In this document: positions 34,469 to 42,409 of the stretch, in pieces
Layout of the letters: the number at the start of each line of letters is the position of its first letter
Numbering within the stretch: the stretch's first letter is position 1
Source: Ectobacillus polymachus
GTDB taxonomy: Bacteria > Bacillota > Bacilli > Bacillales > Bacillaceae_G
Assembly (NCBI RefSeq): GCF_048159605.1
Contig: NZ_JBLREB010000001.1
Coordinates: 434,001-498,000 of the forward strand
Length of the DNA: 64,000 nucleotides
Direction: 5' to 3'
The notes under the pieces: generated by a model
The model's input: the letters and a program-made list of their open reading frames with translations, nothing else
What the model was told of the DNA's origin: nothing
The model's database searches: none
Position numbers and translations under genes: made by a program

Positions 34469-34499
34469 AAAGGGGACCAACCAAGAGTTGGTCCCCTTT
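34469..34499. terminator. Bidirectional terminator
   Basis: AAAGGGGACCAAC pairs with GTTGGTCCCCTTT. It separates the oxidoreductase from the convergent methyltransferase gene. Confidence 0.88.
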
Positions 34500-34511
34500 G
34501 TTCGTGATAGC

Positions 34512-35279
34512 CTATTTTCGGCAGTGCAAAAGCATGGACTGCCCTTGAAAGCTAACGATCTGATCCTTTTCAGTAATGAGATGAAAATGCTGTTTTGCTT
34601 TTGGAGTAGCCCGAATCATATACGATTGCAGCTGTTCTTTTTCTTCATCTGAGAGGCTCATTCGATTACACCAGCTTTCAAACGGAAATGTTTTAGAAAA
34701 GGTTTGCATGTTCAGTATGGAGAATCCAGATTGTTCCACGATTGTTAACCATTCTGATTTTTTGTAGGCGCGATTATGGCTATAATCACGCGTTTTTTCT
34801 ACTGTATTGTAAAAGGAGTCCAGTTCATCGTCTTCGGGCGCAACGTTGTCGAGTAGAAGAAAGGATCCATTTTCCTTTAGAACACGGTAACATTCAGCTA
34901 CAAAGGAAGATACGGAAGGGAAATGATGAGGTGCAATTCGGCAGGCTACAATTGTAAAGCTGTCATCGGGAAAGGGAAGCTGCTCAGCATCCCCTTGGAC
35001 GAAGTGAACATTATTGTGACCATTTCCTCTTATGAATGCCTCGGCTTTTTCGAGCATACGTTTTGTAATATCAAGAGCGATTACTTGAAAAGCAAGGGGA
35101 GCAAAGCCGTTTGCAACATGGCCGCCGCCCGTTGCAATATCGAGTACGATATCCGCCTGGCTTGCATTTCCAGCTTGTAAAAGGGCAGCAAGATCCTTCC
35201 CCTTGGCATGTGTTTCACTTGTTACATAATGCTCAGCATGTGTTCCAAATTGCTCCTGTACTTCCTGCTTTTTATTCAT
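34512..35279 (-). CDS. Class I SAM-dependent methyltransferase
   Basis: A 255-residue UbiE/Coq5-type methyltransferase. SAM motif I is LDIATGGGHVANGF near residue 45, motif II region is FVQGDAEQLPFPDDSFTIV, and motif III region is FLLLDNVAPEDDE. AAGGAGGGAATG precedes the ATG. Methyl acceptor unknown. A single gene. Confidence 0.85.
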   Translation of the reverse strand: MNKKQEVQEQFGTHAEHYVTSETHAKGKDLAALLQAGNASQADIVLDIATGGGHVANGFAPLAFQVIALDITKRMLEKAEAFIRGNGHNNVHFVQGDAEQLPFPDDSFTIVACRIAPHHFPSVSSFVAECYRVLKENGSFLLLDNVAPEDDELDSFYNTVEKTRDYSHNRAYKKSEWLTIVEQSGFSILNMQTFSKTFPFESWCNRMSLSDEEKEQLQSYMIRATPKAKQHFHLITEKDQIVSFQGQSMLLHCRK

Positions 35280-35658
35280 TCCATTCCCTCCTTGTGAATG
35301 TTATATAGCTAATGATTTCTTTCAAGTATATTTCTATATATATGTAGGCTTCTTATGTTTTCCTGAAGTTCCTGCTTATTTCTACTATATATATGCGGAT
35401 TTAATTAAATAATTAGAAAAGCATTAGAATGCTCTTAAAATGAATGATGCCTACTCAACTGTTTATAAATAAACTCTTACTTTCTATTTTTATGTCACAA
35501 GGAGTGGCTGCCCTCGCTTAGATTGAATTTTTGATTTCATTTTATGCATCACTAGGATGAAAAAATTAACAAAATATTCCTTTTGATAGAATGATGGTAT
35601 ATGATGAATTTGTACAGAAATTCGACGCTAGCTCTAAATTAAGTAGAATTGGTGGTGG
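35280..35658. other. 379-bp intergenic region
   Basis: Very AT-rich, with a short GCATT-AGA-ATGC hairpin near 35420. I see no gene and no confident promoter. Confidence 0.4.
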
Positions 35659-35874
35659 GTGCAATTGGGAAATTTCAAGACAATAGCATTCTGGGTTTTA
35701 ATGTTATTTTTTTTAGTAACTGATTTCATTCGAGGTTTTATAGATTCTAATTTTGGAGAACTTGTAAGGATGTATTTTCGTGACACTCCTATTTTTATAA
35801 AAATAGTAATAATTATTTTATATACATTACTTGTAATTTATTTGTTCCCTTATAAAAAAAGAAAGACTTATTAA
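35659..35874 (+). CDS. Small membrane protein, unknown
   Basis: A 71-residue protein with two transmembrane helices (about 9-25 and 45-62) and a basic C-terminus (KKRKTY). GTG at 35659 or TTG at 35665 could start it; GGTGGTGGG lies just before. Low-GC, with composition unlike neighbouring housekeeping genes. Function unknown. Confidence 0.5.
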   Translation: MQLGNFKTIAFWVLMLFFLVTDFIRGFIDSNFGELVRMYFRDTPIFIKIVIIILYTLLVIYLFPYKKRKTY

Positions 35875-35944
35875 GCACCATATAACAAAGAAAAAATTAC
35901 ATATTATAGTATTTTTGTTTAATTACTAAGGGGGGAAAGAAAGC

Positions 35945-36433
35945 ATGTCAAATACAATTACTAAAAGTGAAGTGGTGGAAAGGAAAGGTTTTGTTTTCTT
36001 AGGTAGGTCAATAAAAACAACGAATAAAGCTGAGATGAATGGAAAAGGTGAAATACCCGGATTTTGGGACGCATTTTACGAGAATCAAGTAATGGATACA
36101 ATACCTAATAAAAAGAATTCTAATATTATAGCCCTCTATACAAATTACGAGTCCGATGAAACTGGGGTTTACACATTTGCATTAGGTACAGAAGTTTCAG
36201 AGAGTGATGAAAAACCTATTGAGATGGATTTACTAAAAATACCCGATGAAAAATATATAATATTTACAACTAGAAAGGGACCTATCCCTGAAGTAGTCAT
36301 TGAAGCATGGCGAGAAATATGGAGTTGGTCAGAGGATAGAGAAAGAGCTTTCAAAACAGACTTTGAACTGTATGATAGTAGAGCAAAAGACCCTCAAAAT
36401 AGCCAGGTTGATATTTATATTTCTGTAAAATAA
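35945..36433 (+). CDS. GyrI-like effector-binding domain protein
   Basis: A 162-residue stand-alone effector-binding (AraC_E_bind/GyrI-like) domain: ERKGFVFLGRSIKTTN, IPGFWDAFYEN, FALGTEVSES, and the IFTTRKGPIPEVVIEAWREIWSW segment. No DNA-binding domain. Such proteins bind small hydrophobic ligands. AAGGGGGGAAAG precedes the ATG. Confidence 0.8.
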   Translation: MSNTITKSEVVERKGFVFLGRSIKTTNKAEMNGKGEIPGFWDAFYENQVMDTIPNKKNSNIIALYTNYESDETGVYTFALGTEVSESDEKPIEMDLLKIPDEKYIIFTTRKGPIPEVVIEAWREIWSWSEDRERAFKTDFELYDSRAKDPQNSQVDIYISVK

Positions 36434-36555
36434 ATAATACAGTAATCCTTTTTTATCTTAGAGAATAAAGATGTTTTAGAAAAAGAAAGGGAACTTCTTA
36501 TCGATTGAAGTTCCTATTTTTATTTCATGATCAACGTATAAAAAGGAGGATAAGG

Positions 36556-36732
36556 ATGCAACAAAACCAGTTAGTGGGTTTAATATGCGGGCTTGGTGTT
36601 ATTGCAATTACACTTTCACATTTAATTCATACATCCGGTATTGCATCAACGATTTTTTTCATATTAGGTTGGGGTTTAGTAGGATTTGGGATTGTAAAAT
36701 TTTTTGTAATCCGTAAAAAAGGTAAAGAATAA
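36556..36732 (+). CDS. Small two-helix membrane protein
   Basis: A 58-residue protein with two transmembrane helices (LVGLICGLGVIAITL and IFFILGWGLVGFGIVKFFV) and a KKGKE tail. AAAGGAGG lies just before ATG 36556. Unknown function; followed by a long perfect inverted repeat. Confidence 0.6.
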   Translation: MQQNQLVGLICGLGVIAITLSHLIHTSGIASTIFFILGWGLVGFGIVKFFVIRKKGKE

Positions 36733-36752
36733 TATTAAAATAGACAGAACGA

Positions 36753-36808
36753 CTTAACACATTGCCTATGTAACGGGAATGAGACCACTGCATAGGCAAT
36801 GTGTTAAG
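36753..36808. terminator. 18-bp perfect stem with 20-nt loop
   Basis: CTTAACACATTGCCTATG pairs with CATAGGCAATGTGTTAAG. There is no T-run, so it may serve as a bidirectional terminator or be a remnant palindrome. Confidence 0.55.
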
Positions 36809-36819
36809 CTTAGGATACA

Positions 36820-37275
36820 CTAATCTGTAGTAGGTTTCAGGAATGGAATCCAAATCCTTTCAATGCCAATATGGTCGGATTCACATACAATTCGAAAGAG
36901 GCCGAGTTCATGCGAAGCAACTTCATCGAATTCACTAAAAAACGGATTGATGTACGTAAGCAAGTGCTTTGCATGCAGCTTTTTCAAAATAAATACAACA
37001 GGTGTATTCGGAAGAAGAAGTTCCTTTTCAAAGGATAATGGAATAGTCCGATTCGTCTCCAAATCGTGATCACAATGAAACTCACTAATAACGGAAACAA
37101 GAGTATGATAGTGATGAATCGCTTCATCGAGAAGATGGAAGGAAAAAGAATCGTAACCACATATAACTTTCTCAATGCCATTTTCGATAAAAAAATTATT
37201 CAATTGCCTTCGTTGCATTCCTATTTCGGGTAGACTTATCGAATCTTCATAGGCAATCATGTATATATACTTCAT
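36820..37275 (-). CDS. Hypothetical protein
   Basis: A 151-residue protein of mixed alpha/beta composition (MKYIYMIAYEDSISLPEIGM...), with several His residues (HHYHTL, FHCDHD). No signal or membrane segment. AAAGGAGGTG precedes the ATG. I do not recognise a family; the two ends are beta-rich. Confidence 0.65.
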   Translation of the reverse strand: MKYIYMIAYEDSISLPEIGMQRRQLNNFFIENGIEKVICGYDSFSFHLLDEAIHHYHTLVSVISEFHCDHDLETNRTIPLSFEKELLLPNTPVVFILKKLHAKHLLTYINPFFSEFDEVASHELGLFRIVCESDHIGIERIWIPFLKPTTD

Positions 37276-37561
37276 ATTTGCACCTCCTTTGCCACCTCTG
37301 ATTGTATATTCCCTACATTTTATGCATGTTCCTTTATAAAGCGGGATAAAAATTTAGAAAAAAGATTATTATGCTCTAAGTAGTTTAAAGTGATCTGAGG
37401 CTCTAACACCATTCTTCATTGATTTCAGTCTATACAGGATGCTTGCTAATCTTACGTTTGATAAGGAGTAAACCTTTACAGATTTTCCTTTTTTCCATTG
37501 AAAAAGAAAGAAAAATAGATTGAAATACTGTAAAATTAGAGTAAATGAAAAAGGTTTGGAG

Positions 37562-38605
37562 GTGTTTTTTATTTCTACAGCGTTTGCGAATGTTAAACTT
37601 CGAAGCTTTTTCTTATGGATGCTACTTGGGGCTCTCGTTGTTATGGTACCGCTATCTGTATTTGTAGACAGTGGTCCGATAGGTGATAGTATAAGTACAG
37701 TCTGTTCCGATACACTCGTATTTTTTGCATTTCCACTGCTCTGGCTTTCTTATAAAATGAAACGTCAAAACCTACAGTTTCGTAGCTTTCTAGATCGCCC
37801 AATGAAGTGGGATTGGAAACTAATTATACTGGCAACCGCGATGGGGATGCTATTTTCTATCGGAATTTCAACCATTGAATTTTACCTATTATCGTATATA
37901 GCACCTAATTATATTATTAGCTTGTTAAATACGGATCAGGTCATTAACAATTACAATGGTTTCACAACCGTATTTAGCATTATATCAGCCTGTGTATTTG
38001 CTCCGATTATGGAGGAACTTATATTTAGAGGCTTTTTTCTTAATCGTCTTAGCTACAAGTGGGGCATTCGAAAGGCAATATTGGTTTCTTCCATCTTGTT
38101 CGGATTAGGACATTCCGATGTGATTGGTGCTACACTTTTTGGTATTACGATGTGTCTAATCTATATAAAGACGAGAAGCTTATTAGTTGGGATGGTCATT
38201 CATTCGTTAAACAACTTAACCGTTAGTATAACCCAGTTCATGAGTCCATCTGACTTAAATCATGCACCATTACAACTGGCTGATTTACGATCGACTCCAG
38301 ATTTAATATTTTCGATCATTGCGGTTTTAATTAGTCTTATTTGGTTTATCCCTTTTCTACGGAATGCATGGCGCCATTCAACTGATCAAGGTCTGCCTGC
38401 CCTGCAACAGATTCATCCCGTTCAAGAAGAACGACATGATGTGATACGCCAAGTGAGAATAGGTGAGGATGCTATGATGGTTGACTTGCCAGATGAAATA
38501 GTTAACCAACTCCATCTTGAAGAAGAGGATTATGTAAAATTAGAGATGGACGGAGAAAAGTTAATTATTACGAAATCTAACCATGGTTATCCCATGACCT
38601 TATGA
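37562..38605 (+). CDS. CPBP intramembrane metalloprotease-like protein with C-terminal AbrB-like domain
   Basis: A ~347-residue polytopic protein with the CPBP/Abi motif EELIFRG in the middle and later GLGHSD and MVIHSLNN His motifs, typical of Rce1-type proteases. After the last membrane helix, residues ~300-342 read VRIGEDAMMVDLPDEIVNQL, then an EEDYVKLEMDGEKLIITK segment, like a SpoVT/AbrB (MazE-type) swapped-hairpin domain. Start uncertain: GTG 37562 has AAAGG upstream; TTG 37520 is also in frame. The fused domain is unusual. Confidence 0.75.
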   Translation: MFFISTAFANVKLRSFFLWMLLGALVVMVPLSVFVDSGPIGDSISTVCSDTLVFFAFPLLWLSYKMKRQNLQFRSFLDRPMKWDWKLIILATAMGMLFSIGISTIEFYLLSYIAPNYIISLLNTDQVINNYNGFTTVFSIISACVFAPIMEELIFRGFFLNRLSYKWGIRKAILVSSILFGLGHSDVIGATLFGITMCLIYIKTRSLLVGMVIHSLNNLTVSITQFMSPSDLNHAPLQLADLRSTPDLIFSIIAVLISLIWFIPFLRNAWRHSTDQGLPALQQIHPVQEERHDVIRQVRIGEDAMMVDLPDEIVNQLHLEEEDYVKLEMDGEKLIITKSNHGYPMTL

Positions 38606-38633
38606 AGAAGCTCTCATGCAGAGCTTCTTTTTT
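38605..38633 (+). terminator. Intrinsic terminator
   Basis: AAGAAGCTCT pairs with AGAGCTTCTT around CATGC, followed by TTTTT. A second hairpin (AAAAAGCC/GGCTTTTT) lies at about 38663-38698. Confidence 0.85.
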
Positions 38634-38722
38634 TGCTGGAACGGAGAGATGAAATCAAAAAGAAAAAAGCCTTCAAATAAATAGCAATTGGCTTTTTTCT
38701 TGTATATGAAGGGGTAAAAGAG

Positions 38723-38905
38723 CTATGCAATCAAGATTTCTACTCTGAAGTTGCTGCCTTTTTTGATGTATTTGATGTCCATAACGGTACGGATTTGGTC
38801 GATGATTTCAACTTTTTCACCAATTCGTGGGATGGTAGGTACGTTGTCCCAGATTCCTAATAAGTCAGCTTCTTTATTTTCGTGTTCGTAAAACCAGATT
38901 TTCAT
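38723..38905 (-). CDS. Small hypothetical protein
   Basis: A 60-residue protein starting MKIWFYEHENKEADLLGIWD, beta-rich and soluble. AAAGGAG lies 8 nt before ATG 38905; a longer in-frame reading to 39046 lacks a ribosome site. No family recognised. Confidence 0.65.
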   Translation of the reverse strand: MKIWFYEHENKEADLLGIWDNVPTIPRIGEKVEIIDQIRTVMDIKYIKKGSNFRVEILIA

Positions 38906-39059
38906 ACTGAAACTCCTTTCGTTGCCAATTCTTATTTTTATACATAATATATCATATTTATTCTTTTTTGCAATGATTCTATTATTTTTTGTAGAAGGGT
39001 TGTCCAAAAAAATAAATTTACCTATTTTAGAGATAGGAAAATTCACCCATTTGTATTAA

Positions 39060-39200
39060 TATAGTAGATAGAGTTTATCCCGATATTAAGGGCAGTAAGA
39101 CCTCTAATTTAAGGCTTACGAGATACAAGTGAGGGACACTACCTAAAAAGCTGATTGGTTCAACTAACCCCCGCTGAGGGAAGCTTCACTTTATGGAAGG
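39060..39200 (+). repeat. Hairpin-rich leader, candidate dispersed element
   Basis: Contains CCCGATATTAAGGG, then CAAGTGAGGG that can pair imperfectly with CCCCCGCTGA across ~30 nt. It includes CAAGTGAGGGAC, the inverse of GTCCCTCACTTG in the nrd leader (29947-29958). Sits just before the small gene at 39206. May be a Bacillus dispersed repeat; unverified. Confidence 0.4.
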
Positions 39201-39205
39201 GGCAC

Positions 39206-39418
39206 ATGATAATCTTGGATTGTGAGATTTGGCAGGAATGGCAGCGATTATGGGAACGTATGCTAGCACTTGAAAAGAAACTAGAGGATTCGATTCAGGT
39301 CTGTGAAGCATGGTATGTTTGTAAGCGAATTGTGTATGAAACACAGGTGATTATTCCGTTATTATTCCTATTGGAAGTTATAAAACGATTTATGGTGGAT
39401 AAGCGTATAAATATTTGA
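39206..39418 (+). CDS. Small hypothetical protein
   Basis: A 70-residue protein (MIILDCEIWQEWQRLWERM...) with an amphipathic Trp/Leu/Glu helix and a hydrophobic C-terminal stretch (VIIPLLFLLEVIKRF). GGAAGGGG is only 3 nt before the ATG, so the start is tentative. Immediately precedes the SseB-like gene and may be co-transcribed. Confidence 0.45.
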   Translation: MIILDCEIWQEWQRLWERMLALEKKLEDSIQVCEAWYVCKRIVYETQVIIPLLFLLEVIKRFMVDKRINI

Positions 39419-39463
39419 ATAATGATGCTTACATTACCAAAGAGAAGCGAGGATGAATCCTGT

Positions 39464-39865
39464 ATGACTGAATATTCTGCATTAACAAGAGTGGAAGCGT
39501 TAGTGGCATTGGCTAAGACAGATGAAAAACGACGTAAGGAATTTTATGATGCTTTGCTTGATGCACACTTATATACGTTTGGCAAGCTTGAATCGGAAAA
39601 AGGTGCAGCGGAAGGAAAGATAACTCTTCGATATTTTCAAGGAGATAATATGTGGGTTCTTCCGATATTTACTAGAATTTCATATATGCAAGAGGCTATT
39701 CCGAGTGAAATGTCAGCGATTACGATTCGTGGCAAGGAACTTTTTAATATTATAGATCTTGAGGCAACAGTTGTGCTTAATATTGGTACGGAGGTAAGCA
39801 AAACATTTTCACCTGATGAAGTAAAAGATATTGCGAGCGGTAAAATATTTTCTTTATATTCGTAA
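39464..39865 (+). CDS. SseB-like protein
   Basis: A 133-residue protein with an SseB N-terminal-like domain: TRVEALVALAKTDEKRRKEFYDALLDAHLYT, then ILPIFTR-type WVLPIFTRISYMQEA and LNIGTEVSKTFSPDEV. SseB domains serve in several bacterial contexts, with no fixed reaction. Start ATG 39464 has GAGG 11 nt upstream; ATG 39422 is in frame but lacks a site. Confidence 0.7.
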   Translation: MTEYSALTRVEALVALAKTDEKRRKEFYDALLDAHLYTFGKLESEKGAAEGKITLRYFQGDNMWVLPIFTRISYMQEAIPSEMSAITIRGKELFNIIDLEATVVLNIGTEVSKTFSPDEVKDIASGKIFSLYS

Positions 39866-39888
39866 ATGAAAAGATTGCATGGTTAATG

Positions 39889-39929
39889 AATAGTGGATAC
39901 TTAGATTCCTATCATAGTATCCACTATTT
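39889..39929 (+). terminator. Bidirectional terminator
   Basis: AATAGTGGATAC pairs with GTATCCACTATT, followed by TTTTG. Confidence 0.85.
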
Positions 39930-39955
39930 TTTGATGCATGCTGTTAATGGGCAAT

Positions 39956-40879
39956 TCAGTAGGTCGATACGATTCCAGGTTCTAGTAGAAGGGTTCGTTC
40001 TGTTCCGTTCATCACGGCATATCCTCCAATTGGAATCGCGTAGTTTGGTCTGCAATGGCCGATGGGAAAGCCGGCAAGTATAGGGACTTGATTAGGAACA
40101 ATGTGATCATAAACAATTCGCGTTAAAGAAAGAGACTCCTTACCTTTTTTCGGCTCACAGTCATGAAAATCCGCTAGAATGATACCAGCGCAGTTTTGCA
40201 GTTTTCCTGCTAGACGAAGTTGGTTGAGCATGCGATCAATGGCATAGGGCGCTTCGTCTATATCTTCGAGCATGAGTATGCGGCCTGTTGTATCGATTTC
40301 GTAAGGAGTCCCAAGGGTGCTGACAAGAACTGTTACATTTCCTCCAACGATAGGAGCGCGCACTGTGTGAGAGAATGAGGGATATTCATCCTGCTTCGCA
40401 TAGAATAGAATGGGAGTAGGAAAAAATAGCTGCTGCAAGGAGGACAAGGAATGAGGATGAACGTCCATCGTTCCATATCCATCAGTCATAGGTCCGTGAA
40501 AGGAGATCATCCTTGCATGTTGGTTCATAATAATATGTAAATAAGTAATATCACTATATCCCCAAAAAATTTTTGGCTGACTAATCAACGGGGTTATATC
40601 TAAATATGGAAGCAATCTTGCACTTCCATAGCCGCCTCTCGCACAAAAGATTGCCTTGACATCGGGATTTGTGATAGCTTGCTGTAAATCTTCTAACCGC
40701 TGTGCATCACTTCCGGCTAAAAATCCATCCTTTCCAAAAATGTGACGTCCTAATTGAACATCAAGACCAAGATGCATGAGATATTGTTTCATCAAATGTA
40801 CTGCATCCTCATTTACGGGACCTGCGGGAGCAACAATCTGTACAGTATCTCCCTTTTTAAGAGCTGGTGGTTTGTTCAT
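39956..40879 (-). CDS. LD-carboxypeptidase (S66 family)
   Basis: A 307-residue murein tetrapeptide LD-carboxypeptidase/LdcA-like protein (YkfA type). The nucleophile is in GYSDITYLH, with the ARGGYGSARLLPYLD motif before it and PIGHCRPNYAIPIGG at the end, including the catalytic His/Glu area. GGGGGGA precedes ATG 40879. Cytoplasmic, involved in cell-wall peptide recycling. Confidence 0.88.
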   Translation of the reverse strand: MNKPPALKKGDTVQIVAPAGPVNEDAVHLMKQYLMHLGLDVQLGRHIFGKDGFLAGSDAQRLEDLQQAITNPDVKAIFCARGGYGSARLLPYLDITPLISQPKIFWGYSDITYLHIIMNQHARMISFHGPMTDGYGTMDVHPHSLSSLQQLFFPTPILFYAKQDEYPSFSHTVRAPIVGGNVTVLVSTLGTPYEIDTTGRILMLEDIDEAPYAIDRMLNQLRLAGKLQNCAGIILADFHDCEPKKGKESLSLTRIVYDHIVPNQVPILAGFPIGHCRPNYAIPIGGYAVMNGTERTLLLEPGIVSTY

Positions 40880-40977
40880 GGATTTATTCCCCCCTATTCG
40901 AAATATATGCAAAAATAACAAGGATTTACCCTTCTCTAATAGAAGTTATGTACAGATAGAAAAAAGGAGGACTATTT

Positions 40978-42057
40978 ATGGAACAAACTAAGCTTATGAA
41001 TATGCTCGGTATAAAGTATCCGATTATTCAAGCAGGAATGGCTGGGTCGGTAACAACAGCTGAGCTTGTAGCAGCCGTTTCAGAGGCAGGAGGTCTCGGA
41101 ACACTAGGTGCTGGATATATGAAACCTGAAGTCATTCGTTCTACGATTGCAAAAATACGTGAACTGACTGCAAAGCCTTTTGCTGTAAATTTGCTAATTG
41201 CAAGAAGAAGATTAATAGATGATCAAATGATTCAAAATGGAAAGCGTATGATTCGTCCTATGGAAGAACAATTAGGTTTACAAGAACATAGAACAGCCAT
41301 TCCAGAAGAGGATTATCATGAGAAGCTAGCGGTGTTAATCGAAGAAAAGGTTCCTATCGTTAGCTTTGCCTTTGATATACCGGATGTGCAGGAGATACAA
41401 GAGCTAAAGAAGCATGGAACCATTATAATAGGCACGGCAACAAATGTGCGAGAAGCGAAGGTACTTGCCAATATTGGTGTTGATGCCATCGTTGGGCAAG
41501 GCAGTGAAGCTGGTGGGCACCGTGGCACATTTCTTGGAACTGAGCCTCATTCGCTAATTGGAACAATGGCACTGATTCCTCAGCTCATTGCAGCAGTTCC
41601 TACCATACCGATTATCGCTGCTGGTGGCATAATGGATGGAAGAGGTCTTATTGCAGCAGTGGCATTAGGAGCAGAGGGGGTTCAAATGGGGACTGCTTTC
41701 TTAACTTGTAAAGAAAGCGGGGCGCATCCTGTTCATAAGCAAGCTGTCTTACATAGTAATGATCAGAGTACGGTCGTAACGAGAGTATTTTCAGGTCGCT
41801 ATGCTCGCGGAATTGAGAACGCATTTATAAAGCAGATGAAAGGTAGCGAACAGGATTTGCCTCCATATCCGATTCAAAATTCTCTTACGTCATCACTTCG
41901 TAGTGCTGCGGCCACGCAAGGAAATGCGGATTATATGGCACTTTGGGCAGGACAGGCTTCATCGTTAGCTCGTGAGCTAACAGCAGCTGACTTAGTTGAG
42001 AAAACGATGGAGCAAGCAAAAAAACGAGTTGCAGAGCTGCATCAATTTAGATTGTAA
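40978..42057 (+). CDS. Nitronate monooxygenase (NPD-like flavoprotein)
   Basis: A 359-residue TIM-barrel FMN enzyme. Motifs: IIQAGMAGSVTTAELVAAVSEAGGLGTLGAGYM (positions 15-47 in short), DAIVGQGSEAGGHRG with the catalytic His, and PIIAAGGIMDGRG. AAAGGAGG precedes the ATG. Family members detoxify alkyl nitronates; some are enoyl-ACP reductase-like (FabK), but the length and motifs fit NMO. Probably monocistronic. Confidence 0.88.
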   Translation: MEQTKLMNMLGIKYPIIQAGMAGSVTTAELVAAVSEAGGLGTLGAGYMKPEVIRSTIAKIRELTAKPFAVNLLIARRRLIDDQMIQNGKRMIRPMEEQLGLQEHRTAIPEEDYHEKLAVLIEEKVPIVSFAFDIPDVQEIQELKKHGTIIIGTATNVREAKVLANIGVDAIVGQGSEAGGHRGTFLGTEPHSLIGTMALIPQLIAAVPTIPIIAAGGIMDGRGLIAAVALGAEGVQMGTAFLTCKESGAHPVHKQAVLHSNDQSTVVTRVFSGRYARGIENAFIKQMKGSEQDLPPYPIQNSLTSSLRSAAATQGNADYMALWAGQASSLARELTAADLVEKTMEQAKKRVAELHQFRL

Positions 42058-42087
42058 GGAATGCTAGATTAGTAAATCTTCTATGTA

Positions 42088-42245
42088 AAAAGGGACCGTC
42101 TAAAAAGTCCCTAAAATAAAAGTGCCAACGAAAAACAAATTGTTTTTCGTTGGCACTTTTTCATTTTTCAATAGATTGTGGGCCATTGCCACGATGCCGA
42201 ACTCCATTCTTACTTTATCTAAGCTGCGAAGTTGGACCACGGAGG
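42088..42245 (-). pseudogene. IS1182-like transposase 3' remnant
   Basis: On the minus strand, codons around 42180-42235 encode SLDKVRMEFGIVAMAHNLLK, the typical end of IS1182-family transposases; the stop is at 42100-42102. The preceding ~95% of the transposase is missing. GGGACCGTCTAAAAAGTCCC at 42092-42111 could be part of the element end. The rest of the IS is gone. Confidence 0.65.
42120..42162. terminator. Strong hairpin in the IS remnant
   Basis: AAAAGTGCCAACGAAAAACAA pairs with TTGTTTTTCGTTGGCACTTTT, 20-bp class stem, with T-run. Probably now terminates the nitronate monooxygenase gene. Confidence 0.8.
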
Positions 42246-42246
42246 T

Positions 42247-42360
42247 TTTATCGACGAAATCAATATATTTATCAACGAAAAACATCGTTTATCGACGAAA
42301 ATTAAAATATATCGACGAAAAGAAGACTTTTATCAACGAATTTCCTTGATTTATCGATTA
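42247..42360 (+). repeat. Six phased direct repeats, TTTATCRACGAAA
   Basis: Copies start at 42247, 42268, 42288, 42308, 42329 and 42350, spaced 20-21 bp. Consensus is TTTATC(G/A)ACGAAA; the last copy is degenerate (TTTATCGATTA). The gaps between copies are only 7-9 bp and are not conserved. Two-helical-turn phasing resembles iterons or a multimer protein-binding site. Confidence 0.85.
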
Positions 42361-42409
42361 TTCGCAAAATCCGACACGTTTTGCCCATCGGCCTGAAGGA
42401 ATCCTCCGT

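Noticed and set aside
42247..42360. CRISPR array
   Set aside because: Repeat is ~13 bp and gaps 7-9 bp; no spacers of 25-40 bp and no cas genes.
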